Positions 26,838-34,033 of a stretch of 37,614 bases of DNA are shown piece after piece (the stretch's first letter is position 1; each line of letters begins with the position of its first letter). The DNA is from Verrucomicrobiia bacterium (lineage in GTDB: Bacteria > Verrucomicrobiota > Verrucomicrobiia > Limisphaerales > UBA9464), in the NCBI GenBank assembly GCA_019634635.1, contig JAHCBB010000045.1, positions 1 through 37,614 of the forward strand. Direction: 5' to 3'. Below the pieces are notes generated by a model. It saw only the letters and a list, made by a program, of their open reading frames with translations, was not told where the DNA came from and searched no databases. Both the position numbers and the translations under genes were made by a program.

Positions 26838-27236
26838 TCATCCCACGGGTGGGGCACGTCCCGGAGGCCCGGGATCCCGCCGTGGATCCACCCGCACCAA
26901 TGCGGTCGAAGTCCACAGGGTTCGGCCTTGCCTGCATGGTGTCAGGTCCGGCGGCGCCATGTCGCCCGTCAGGACCTGCCCCATGGCCAGCAAGCAGACC
27001 GCGCACGGAGGTGTCGCGCCTTCCGAGGGATCACCGTCACCGGAATGGGCGCACCCTGAATGGGCCGTCGCTCCCTCATGAACGCTGTCATGCCACGCCG
27101 AATGGCCGGCCAGCGTCCCGACAATCGCAACCAGCAGCGAAAGCACTCCCGCGACCAACCCGGCCGCAAGTCCCCTCCCTGACGCTGGGATTCGCGAGTG
27201 CAATGTATTTGCAGTTGAGCATTGATGGGAGGCCAT
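26838..27236 (-). CDS. Small His/Cys-rich membrane protein
   Basis: I cannot name the family with certainty. The 132-residue frame has one strong membrane helix (GLVAGVLSLLVAIVGTLAG) followed by a His/Cys-rich stretch: HSAWHDSVHEG, then HSGCAH, then CAVCLLAMGQVL. Similar short verrucomicrobial proteins with a membrane helix and a His-rich CxxC-like segment exist and often sit near surface cassettes (from memory, not checked). The start is doubtful: ATG 27234-27236, TTG 27201-27203 or TTG 27156-27158 are all possible. Overlapping plus-strand frames lack such features. Metal binding or metal sensing is a reasonable inference. Confidence 0.6.
   Translation of the reverse strand: MASHQCSTANTLHSRIPASGRGLAAGLVAGVLSLLVAIVGTLAGHSAWHDSVHEGATAHSGCAHSGDGDPSEGATPPCAVCLLAMGQVLTGDMAPPDLTPCRQGRTLWTSTALVRVDPRRDPGPPGRAPPVG
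27199..27213. promoter_or_regulatory. 15-bp inverted repeat, possible operator
   Basis: TGCAATGTATTTGCA has 5-bp perfect arms (TGCAA/TTGCA) around 5 bases, a 7-1-7 size like Fur-family (Fur/Zur/PerR) sites, but it does not match a canonical box. It lies near the start of the His/Cys-rich gene; it would fall inside codons 8-13 if the ATG at 27236 is used, or upstream of a later start. Confidence 0.3.
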
Positions 27237-27375
27237 GACAAGACGAAATCATGCGTACGCTGCCTCATGGGCGGCCGCTGGATCACGACTTCTGACAGGG
27301 TGCACCGCCGCGACAGGGGACCGGGCGCGCAGCGGGCCCGATCACCGTGCGGTGCGGCGTGTCGCGCCCCCATCC

Positions 27376-27849
27376 CTATCCCTTGTACACAATCAGCACC
27401 CCAAAGTCGGTCAACAGCTTCTGGGTTCCCATCTCCACATAGCTATAGTTGATCGTCGTGATGCTCACGATGTTGTCCTCGCCGATCTTCCCAAGGGCCT
27501 CCGTGACCGTGGCATCGAAGTGGTCGTGCCCGACTTCCTTGCAATCAATGTGCCGGATCGTCCTGACCCTCAGGCGTCGCGTGCCGTCCTTGGCGGCCGC
27601 TTCGAGGGGCGGATTGGCCTTCTTGATGAGGGCCTCCACCGGACGCTCGCTGACGGGCACGGCAAAATGCTTCTCCTCCTTCGCGGCCGCCGAGGAATGC
27701 GAGGCGTTCCCGACCTTCATGTTGGTCACGTCCGGCTGCGGAATCGTGATGGCCTTGCTGCAGGAGGGACACGAAATCTGCTGGCCGGACGCATCGGCAT
27801 CCACCTCAAGCTGTTGATGGCATTGAGGGCACTTGAAGACGATGTCCAT
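27376..27849 (-). CDS. Zinc-ribbon hypothetical protein
   Basis: The 157-residue protein starts at ATG 27847-27849 with a zinc ribbon: MDIVFKCPQCHQQLEVD then ISCPSCSKAITIP, i.e. CPxC and CPxC pairs spaced for one zinc ion. An Ala/Ser/Lys linker follows, and then a C-terminal domain of about 80 residues (TRRLRVRTIRHIDCKEVG through SYVEMGTQKLLTDFGVLIVYKG) that I do not recognise. Zinc-ribbon proteins of this sort are frequent in Verrucomicrobiota. The open frame extends 28 residues upstream, but the ribbon starts at the chosen Met as in relatives. It lies 88 bp downstream of comEC on the same strand. Confidence 0.75.
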   Translation of the reverse strand: MDIVFKCPQCHQQLEVDADASGQQISCPSCSKAITIPQPDVTNMKVGNASHSSAAAKEEKHFAVPVSERPVEALIKKANPPLEAAAKDGTRRLRVRTIRHIDCKEVGHDHFDATVTEALGKIGEDNIVSITTINYSYVEMGTQKLLTDFGVLIVYKG

Positions 27850-27937
27850 GACGGAAGGGGTTCCGGAGAACGGTGTATCGAAAAGCCCAGGCGATGGGAA
27901 GCGTGGGGCTTGGGAAGTGTCCGCTTTCCGCACCCCG

Positions 27938-30376
27938 TCAGGATGCGGGCAGCCGTGGCAGCCGGTGGAGTGGTCGGCCGTCCCGCTTCAGCACAACAGC
28001 CCGGGGACCGAACTCAAGGACCAGGGCACCGCCGTCCTCGGCGTAGTGCGTGGGTACCCCAAATGCGGTCAGCCGGGTGCGCACCTCCGGACGCACCCGG
28101 CGTCCAATGGGCGGTGCACTGGAGGTGACAATCACCAGCCGCGGTCGGAGGGCCTCAAGCAGTTCCGGCATGAGCGGCTCGCCCTCCCGCGGCAGGCCGG
28201 CAATCACGACGTCGGACTCCAGCCCGGGGGATCCCCGCGATCGTTCGAGGAGAGCGCGCTGCGCGGACCGGCCGGCATGGGACATCAGAAGAATCTGTTG
28301 CCCGTGGATGCGGCGGGCCAATACGAGGGAGGCGTCGTCCGCCGATCGCAACGGCTCTCCGGCAGCCGGAGCCAGGACCGTCCAGCCCGCCACCCGGTCT
28401 CCCGCCCGCACATTGCGGATCGCCAGGCCGAGGGAATCGGCCAGCGCCAAACCCGACCGATAGGCGGGCGAGCGGAGGCGTCGGTCCGTGATCGCAATCG
28501 TCCGGGGCTGGAATCGCCGGAGGAATCCGGGCAGATCCCCGATGCGCGCGGCGTCCGCCTGGCCGATGGCGAGCAGCGGTGCCGAGTTCCATCCCTGGGC
28601 GTACAGAAACGGGGTCACGACGGACGCCCCTGCCCCGACGCTCCCGGTGTTGATCACGAGATCCTCGGACCGGCCGGGGGCGTCAAAGACGAAGGCCTCC
28701 CCGGCCGCGAGGCACGTCAGCCGGGTGATCGGTGCCCGTACCACAAACAGGACGCCGGCGATCGTCGCGAGCGCTGCCCCCGCCAGCAACAGGGTTCGGG
28801 CGCGACCGGGCGATGGCCACCGCCCCTGGACGAGGGCGATCAGCACGAGAGCGTAGGGAAGCCACCACACCCAGGACGGGGCGGCGACATGCCACACGCC
28901 ACCGGGGAGCGCGGCAAAGGCTTCACTCAGCCGGACCATGCTGTGCATCCAGAGCCAGGCGCTGGCGTTGAACACCGCGGCCAATCCCGGCCAGAGCGGG
29001 CTGACCAGCAGCGAGGCCGCGCATGCCGCCAGCGCAAGGCCGGCCAGCGGCACCACGCACAGATTGGCCAGGAGGGCCACCGGAGTCAGGAGGTGGAAGT
29101 GTTGGACTGTAAACGGCAGGGCACCAAGAAACGCGGCCACGACCGTTGCCACGGACGTCGCCAGCCGGCGGAATGGAGCATCCAGCCACTGCTGCCAGCG
29201 GGGGCGGAGGGCATCCGGCAGGAACGGATCGGCATTCCACCGGAGTGATCGAAGCAGTCGCGATTCCAGCGCCGGCACCAAAACCGCCAGCGAGGTCACG
29301 ACTCCGAAGGACAGCTGGAATCCTGCCTGGAACAACTGGCCCGGGCTCGGGACAAGAATCACAAGCGCCGCCAGACCCAGCGAATTCAGAAGATCTGCGG
29401 GCCGGTTCAACACCCAGGTGCCCGCGATGACGCTCATCAGCAGGGCCGCGCGCATCGAGGACGCCTGCCAACCGGTCGCCGCAACGTAGAACCACAACAG
29501 CGGCATCAGCGCCACCGCACTCGCAGGACGCGGGAGCCCCGCCACCCGCAGGAGTCCCAACAGGAGCGCCGCCAGCAGTCCAATGTGCAGGCCGCTGATG
29601 GCGAACACATGGCGGGTGCCGGCTTCGAGGAACGTGGTGTCCAGGTCGCCCGGGATGCCGGTCCGCCAGCCCAGCATCATCGCCGGGAGCAACCGGGCCG
29701 CCTCGTCATCAGGCAATCCCTTCGCCAGGGCGGCCCGTGCCCAGGGCAAGAACCGATCCGACCAGGGCGGATGGTCCGGGGACCCCGGAACCGGGGTCCA
29801 GTCCTCCACACCGGAGGTCTCCAGCACGCGCCAGACCCCCTGGTTGCGCAGATGGCGGCGATAGTCAAAGAGGCCCGGAGCGGCCGGCCCCGACGGTTCG
29901 CGCAGGACCCCGGTCACCGTGACCTGACGCCCCCGGCACAGCGCCGCCGGGAACACGCCACGGGTGGTTGTCATGACCGGACCCGAGACCGGCATCCAGC
30001 CGGTCCCGGACTTCTTCCAGGCACAGGTCTCAATCCGGACCAGGGTGCGTCCGACCGGGATTCCCCGGCGTTCCTGCAGGCGAAGCGCCGGCGTGGCGCC
30101 GATCACACCGCGCAACTCGACCAACTGGGGAGCCGGTGGGACGATGCGCCGAAGGTCGGTCGGGGACACCGGGGTGGCATGCAACGCATGAGCAAGGCCT
30201 CCGGCCGCCGCCCAGCCCATCCAAAGGCCCGGGATGCCGACGCGTCCCGGAAACACCGCCACCACCAGCAAAGCGCCGGCGGCAATCAGCCAGGCCCCCG
30301 GCGGCCGTCCCAGCCAATCATCGGCGAGAATGCCCCCGGCAAAGGCCAGGGCGGGTGGCAGCAGGGGATGGTTCAT
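27938..30376 (-). CDS. comEC: ComEC/Rec2-like DNA uptake channel with degenerate beta-lactamase domain
   Basis: This 812-residue polytopic membrane protein belongs to the ComEC/Rec2 family, the inner-membrane channel for single-stranded DNA in natural transformation. The N-terminal part has an OB-like region (ELRGVIGATPALRLQ). The competence domain (about 215-490) carries HVFAISGLHIGLLAALLLG at 256-274, the family hallmark. The C-terminal 260 residues occupy the place of the metallo-beta-lactamase-like domain, but the metal motif THxDxDH is replaced by AIGQADAARIGD at 603-614 and the DTG by NTG, so metal binding is probably lost. I chose ATG 30374-30376 (MNHPLLPP) rather than the 63-residue longer frame, which would overlap the next gene upstream. 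Confidence 0.9.
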   Translation of the reverse strand: MNHPLLPPALAFAGGILADDWLGRPPGAWLIAAGALLVVAVFPGRVGIPGLWMGWAAAGGLAHALHATPVSPTDLRRIVPPAPQLVELRGVIGATPALRLQERRGIPVGRTLVRIETCAWKKSGTGWMPVSGPVMTTTRGVFPAALCRGRQVTVTGVLREPSGPAAPGLFDYRRHLRNQGVWRVLETSGVEDWTPVPGSPDHPPWSDRFLPWARAALAKGLPDDEAARLLPAMMLGWRTGIPGDLDTTFLEAGTRHVFAISGLHIGLLAALLLGLLRVAGLPRPASAVALMPLLWFYVAATGWQASSMRAALLMSVIAGTWVLNRPADLLNSLGLAALVILVPSPGQLFQAGFQLSFGVVTSLAVLVPALESRLLRSLRWNADPFLPDALRPRWQQWLDAPFRRLATSVATVVAAFLGALPFTVQHFHLLTPVALLANLCVVPLAGLALAACAASLLVSPLWPGLAAVFNASAWLWMHSMVRLSEAFAALPGGVWHVAAPSWVWWLPYALVLIALVQGRWPSPGRARTLLLAGAALATIAGVLFVVRAPITRLTCLAAGEAFVFDAPGRSEDLVINTGSVGAGASVVTPFLYAQGWNSAPLLAIGQADAARIGDLPGFLRRFQPRTIAITDRRLRSPAYRSGLALADSLGLAIRNVRAGDRVAGWTVLAPAAGEPLRSADDASLVLARRIHGQQILLMSHAGRSAQRALLERSRGSPGLESDVVIAGLPREGEPLMPELLEALRPRLVIVTSSAPPIGRRVRPEVRTRLTAFGVPTHYAEDGGALVLEFGPRAVVLKRDGRPLHRLPRLPAS

Positions 30377-30488
30377 CGCAGTCCGCAGCGCGCAGGCCTG
30401 CGGACCTCCATTCAAGCGGCATGGCCCGGCGAACCGGAGACCGCCGATCTCCCCAGTTTTGAGGAATGGCCTCCGGGCCTTCGGCGCG

Positions 30489-30923
30489 TCATCGCAACGG
30501 ATGCCGCCAACGGCGCAGTTCCTCCAGGTAGGCCTCGGGGAACCCGCAATCCGCCGCCTCTTCAAGAATCGGGTCCAGGTACCAGGGTGCCGCGCGGCCC
30601 GGACTGGAATCCGTCGCCTGATAGATCATCACCGGCCGGCCGGGCACCGGCGACGCATTCAGCACCACTGCGTCCTTGGAGTACAACCCGCCGGGCAGAT
30701 CCTCATAGACGTCGAGTGCAAGTTCATCCTCGACCGGAAGCTCCCAAAGCCGGCCGTAAACCTGTGCCCCGGACTCCGGCACCACCGTGGCCCAGCCGGC
30801 CGCATTGATCCGGAATCTCCAGCCCGACAACGCGCCGACGCCCACCGGACAAGACCGCGGACATCGCAATCTCATCTGGCGGACGACCATGTTGGAACCG
30901 TATGCGAAGTGCAGTGTGCCCAC
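30489..30923 (-). CDS. Gamma-glutamylcyclotransferase-like (AIG2/GGCT fold) protein
   Basis: The 144-residue protein starts MGTLHFAYGSNM; the YGSN loop binds the gamma-glutamyl or carboxylate group in the GGCT/AIG2 fold. Other family features are VYGRLWELPVEDELALDVYE, where the conserved Glu in the ED/DVYE region is the usual acid-base residue, and GLYSKDAVVL. Activity on gamma-glutamyl peptides is likely but the exact substrate is not known. The start is GTG at 30921-30923, immediately before the YGSN motif as expected. It is 112 bp upstream of comEC on the same strand and may share its transcript. Confidence 0.85.
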   Translation of the reverse strand: MGTLHFAYGSNMVVRQMRLRCPRSCPVGVGALSGWRFRINAAGWATVVPESGAQVYGRLWELPVEDELALDVYEDLPGGLYSKDAVVLNASPVPGRPVMIYQATDSSPGRAAPWYLDPILEEAADCGFPEAYLEELRRWRHPLR

Positions 30924-31179
30924 AGTGTGGGGAGATTGAGCCTCAATGGCGGTCCAGACGCCACCACGGACATCCCGCCATATTGCCGCGCTTCTACGAC
31001 AGGGATCACCTCCCGATCGTTCGCTCCCGTCGGGCCTTGGGTTTCATGCGGCGTCCGATGGCGCCGTCGTGGAGACCCGTCACCGGATCACGAGGCGATG
31101 TCCCCCTTTGGCGGCTGCGACCCCGCGGACCGACACGTCACCCACGCGACGCATTTGCCGGGCCGTCGTTCCAACGCCG
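30924..31179. other. Intergenic region between nadK and the GGCT-like gene
   Basis: This 256-bp gap has no recognised gene. A 13-bp perfect palindrome, ATTGAGCCTCAAT, lies at 30935-30947, 11 bp upstream of the GTG of the GGCT-like gene on its promoter side; it could be an operator or chance. Confidence 0.35.
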
Positions 31180-32043
31180 TCACACGTTGCTGCCGCTCCA
31201 GCCGAACTTGTGCCGCAGCGTTGCAAAGAAGCTGTCCCCTTCGAGCCGCACCAGACGGATCGTGCGCCGGCTGCGCCACACCGCCACCCGGTCCCCGGGC
31301 GTCAGTTCATCCTGCTGCTGGCCGTCGGCGGTGACCGTCGCCGTCAACCGGTCGCTGACCAGCGTCATCTCCACGCGGGCGGCCAGATTCAGAACCAGCG
31401 GGCGGATGCTCAATGTATGCGGACAGATGGGGGTCAGGATCAGCACTTCGGCGTCGGGACTGACGATCGCGCCCCCGGCGGCAAGCGAATAGGCCGTGGA
31501 TCCCGTGGGCGAACTGACGATGAGGCCGTCGCAACGGTAGCGGGTCAGCAGCTCGCCGTTCACCTCCACCTCCAGTTCGATGAGGCGGGACGCCTGGCTT
31601 CGCGAGAGCACCAGTTCGTTGAGAGCGAGCAACGGTGCCAGGGCACCACCCTTGCGCACCTCGGCCTCGAGCAGCGAGCGCTCCTCGAGGGTGAACCGTC
31701 CGCTCCAGACCCGTCCCAGCGCGGCGACCACCCGGTCGGGGGACACGGCGGTCAGGAATCCCAGGCTGCCCAGGTTCACCCCCAGAAGCGGCGTGGGCAG
31801 GCCGGCAATCTCCCGGGCGGCGCGCAACATCGTGCCATCGCCGCCGAACACGAGGATCAGGTCGGTGGATCCGGCGAGATCGGCCATGGACGGCGTGGTC
31901 TGGATCCGGCCCCCCAGCATCGGAGCACTGGCCGCGTCGCAGGCCGGCGTGCGCCCCGCACGACGGATCGCCGCGATCATCCGGCGCGCCAGCGGCCCGG
32001 CATCGGATTTCTCCGGGTTGACGATCACACCGATGCGGCGCAT
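31180..32043 (-). CDS. nadK: NAD kinase
   Basis: The 287-residue enzyme phosphorylates NAD to NADP in the cytoplasm. It starts MRRIGVIVNPEKSDA at ATG 32041-32043 and has the diagnostic LILVFGGDGTMLRAAREIAG (GGDGT with the catalytic Asp), GVNLGSLGFLTAV, the NELVLSR motif (NE binding NAD ribose), and DGLIVSSPTGSTAYSLAAGG, with the C-terminal beta-sandwich after it. The length matches the family. The open frame continues 33 residues upstream but the extra part is not conserved. A divergent pseudopilin gene lies 222 bp away on the other strand. Confidence 0.95.
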   Translation of the reverse strand: MRRIGVIVNPEKSDAGPLARRMIAAIRRAGRTPACDAASAPMLGGRIQTTPSMADLAGSTDLILVFGGDGTMLRAAREIAGLPTPLLGVNLGSLGFLTAVSPDRVVAALGRVWSGRFTLEERSLLEAEVRKGGALAPLLALNELVLSRSQASRLIELEVEVNGELLTRYRCDGLIVSSPTGSTAYSLAAGGAIVSPDAEVLILTPICPHTLSIRPLVLNLAARVEMTLVSDRLTATVTADGQQQDELTPGDRVAVWRSRRTIRLVRLEGDSFFATLRHKFGWSGSNV

Positions 32044-32228
32044 GCGCTGGAGGGACGGCTTCACTGGGAATCGGACCGAACTGCCGGGAACGCCGCCGTC
32101 CCGACGCCGCAGGATGCTGGGAACACCGTGCTGCCAACCCACCGTAAGCCGGGAACCCCGCGCGGGACAAATGCTTCCGCTTGGATCGGCATATCAGGAG
32201 AGAGACGCTCCTCCCTCCCCGATTTTGA

Positions 32229-32234
32229 TTGACA
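32229..32234 (+). promoter_or_regulatory. Possible -35 box of the pseudopilin gene
   Basis: TTGACA occurs 32 bp upstream of the ATG at 32266, but the expected -10 position (TCACAC at 32252-32257) is poor. Only a weak candidate. Confidence 0.2.
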
Positions 32235-32265
32235 GTCAGCGCCGTCCCCACTCACACACGGCGCT

Positions 32266-33195
32266 ATGCACGGGAAGGGGAACGGCGGCGGTCGCGTTGC
32301 GTCGGTTGATAAACGCGTACCTGACCTCGGGCCCTCCATTTGGGCCCTCCATTTGGGCCCGGCCAGCCTTGGCCATCGCCACCGAATCCGGCATCCACGC
32401 CCGCGGCGAGCAAGCCAAGGTTTGGGGGCCGGCTTTACGCTCATCGAACTCCTCGTGGTGATCGCCATTGTAGCGATCCTCGCCAGCCTTCTTCTCCCGG
32501 CCATTAGCCGCGGCAAGGCCCAGGCGAGAAAGATCCAGTGCCTCAATCACCTCCGACAGTACGGCGTCTATCTCGGCCTTTACCTAGCGGACCACAGTGC
32601 GTATCCGGCGGGTTACCTCGGCAACGTCCGAATCTCCGACCCCATCATCCTTCATTTTCACGGAAACCCGGAGGACCCAAAGTCAGTTTCGGAAGCGCGC
32701 CACCGCCAGACCTGGAAATTGCTCTGTCCGATAGCCAATCGGCGCACCGTCCGCTGGTATGAGTACAACGAATTCGCCCGCACCCTGGACCGCTACGAAC
32801 CCTACCTCGGATTGGGGGGACAGATGAACCGCCCTCCCCTCGCCCGGATCGAGGCGATCCGCGAGACCGCTGTGGTGGCGCCCGCCGACATGATTGCCTT
32901 CACCGAGGTCGTGTCATGGCGCATGGTCCCGCTCGATCTGAACAGTTGGGTTACCGAGTATCCCCGCCCTCCTCGGGACCGGCAGTTCGGCCTCCTCAAC
33001 TCAGGCAACAGCCGGTTCACCGACGCCAATTACCCCCATGCCTCCGGGTTGAACCAAGTCTTCTGCGATGGCCACGTCGAGTTCCGCAAACAGGAGGACC
33101 TCGAACGCGACTCCGACCGCAACCGGAGCCGCTGGCTATCCGACAACCGGCCCCACCGCGAGCTAAGGACTCTCCGTGGGACCGTGCCTCGATAG
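32266..33195 (+). CDS. Type II pseudopilin with an unusually long leader
   Basis: The frame encodes 309 residues. The prepilin signal GFTLIELLVVIAIVAILASL begins around residue 56, after a basic leader (RRASQGLGA) of about 55 residues from the ATG at 32266. This leader is much longer than usual, so a later start (for example TTG at the Leu just before GAGF) is possible. After the helix come CLNHLRQYGVYLGLYLADHS and, near the end, NQVFCDGHVEFRKQEDL, the DGHVEF motif of PVC pseudopilins. The leader region holds a 13-bp tandem repeat whose copy number sets the frame (separate entry). It is downstream of, and divergent from, nadK. Confidence 0.8.
   Translation: MHGKGNGGGRVASVDKRVPDLGPSIWALHLGPASLGHRHRIRHPRPRRASQGLGAGFTLIELLVVIAIVAILASLLLPAISRGKAQARKIQCLNHLRQYGVYLGLYLADHSAYPAGYLGNVRISDPIILHFHGNPEDPKSVSEARHRQTWKLLCPIANRRTVRWYEYNEFARTLDRYEPYLGLGGQMNRPPLARIEAIRETAVVAPADMIAFTEVVSWRMVPLDLNSWVTEYPRPPRDRQFGLLNSGNSRFTDANYPHASGLNQVFCDGHVEFRKQEDLERDSDRNRSRWLSDNRPHRELRTLRGTVPR
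32329..32360. repeat. 13-bp tandem repeat in the pseudopilin leader
   Basis: GGGCCCTCCATTT occurs at 32329-32341 and 32342-32354, followed by GGGCCC at 32355-32360 (about 2.5 copies). It lies between the upstream ATG and the prepilin cleavage site. Since 13 is not a multiple of 3, gain or loss of one unit would shift the frame. Confidence 0.85.
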
Positions 33196-33245
33196 GCGTT
33201 CCTCAGGCGGCGAGAAGGGAACAAGGGGACAGGTCATTGGGAGCC

Positions 33246-33371
33246 CCCAGTCGTGTTCCGCGGAGCCGGTCGCTCGTGGAGTCCACACATGCCGCACCCC
33301 GCTGGCACGCGCGGTTCGGCAGAGCCTCACTTCATCGGGTGCTGCCTGCTTGATTGCCTCGACTGCAATAC
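33246..33371. repeat. 126-bp direct repeat, copy 1
   Basis: It runs from CCCAGTCGTGTTCC to GACTGCAATAC. By hand comparison it matches 37392-37517 at 124 of 126 positions, in the same orientation (differences near bases 15 and 19 of the unit). It holds a small internal inverted repeat GTGGAGTCCAC. It has no clear coding sense, but open frames run through it on both strands. Confidence 0.95.
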
Positions 33372-33452
33372 GCCTGCAATAAACGGCAGGACTCGCGGCC
33401 GCGGGCACCAACGATCGAAACAAACCACCCCAAACACCCGCCCCTCAGCCCC

Positions 33453-33602
33453 ATGGCCACCGCCCCCTCCCCCGTCCCGTTCCCCCTCGCGATGGCTCAA
33501 GTGCTTGTCACGGGCGGCGACCTTTCCGGCAACCTCGATCGCGCCCGGCAACGCATCGCCGAGGCGGCGGCCCGGGGTGCCCGGATCGTTCTCCTGCCCG
33601 AG
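33453..33602 (+). pseudogene. N-terminal fragment of a carbon-nitrogen hydrolase (nitrilase family)
   Basis: Fifty codons from ATG 33453 match the start of the carbon-nitrogen hydrolase family: FPLAMAQVLVTGGDLSGNLD and then RARQRIAEAAARGARIVLLPE. The final Glu is the first residue of the family's catalytic Glu-Lys-Cys set. Directly after it the reading turns into RHRGTGHW..., which has no family similarity, and the GGGACAGGTCA motif begins 9 bp further on. The Lys and Cys halves of the gene are not found in the window, so it is a truncated, non-functional remnant. Confidence 0.7.
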
Positions 33603-33892
33603 AGGCACAGGGGGACAGGTCATTGGTCGTGGGACGCAGCAAGCGAACCAACGGCGACTTCTTGTCAATCGCAAGCCATGGGTGTGCACAACGAAAAGGT
33701 GTACCGCTGGCCGTCCCGTTTCTGAGGCTATCCTCCGGCTGAGTGTCGAAGACGCCCCATCTGTCAAACGTCAGCCTTAACCGGTTCCGTTGTAAACACT
33801 TCAATGAAGGAATCCAAAAGTCGTGATTGTTTGATTTGACAAAACCATCCGAAGATGAACCCAATCTAGACACCAGCCCTTAAACGCCATGA

Positions 33893-34004
33893 AAGCTCCC
33901 CCATCAAGTTCAAGCTCCCCCATCAAGTTCAAGCTCCCCCATCAAGTTCAAGCTCCCCCATCAAGTTCAAGCTCCCCCATCAAGTTCAAGCTCCCCCATC
34001 AAGT
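33893..34004. repeat. 19-bp tandem repeat at the 5' end of the secreted-protein gene
   Basis: Five perfect copies of AAGCTCCCCCATCAAGTTC (33893-33987) and a 17-bp partial copy (33988-34004) lie between ATGAAA at 33889 and the hydrophobic signal core. All three frames through the repeat are open, with a 57-bp superperiod. The copy number decides whether the ATG is in frame with the downstream gene. Confidence 0.95.
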
Positions 34005-34033
34005 CTCAGGCCCCCTCTCTCTCCAGCCCGCTC

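Larger units (their letters stand above)
33196..33888. other. Rearranged non-coding region with repeats and a gene fragment
   Basis: Nearly 700 bp without an intact gene. In order it contains GGGACAGGTCA at 33226-33236, copy 1 of the 126-bp repeat at 33246-33371, a nitrilase fragment from 33453, a second GGGACAGGTCA at 33612-33622 immediately after the fragment breaks, and an AT-richer stretch from about 33780. A TTGACA at 33836-33841 is a weak promoter candidate for the secreted-protein gene downstream, with no good -10 box. Confidence 0.6.

Noticed and set aside
33893..34004. CRISPR array
   Set aside because: The repeats are directly adjacent with no spacers and no cas genes are present; it is a simple tandem repeat.
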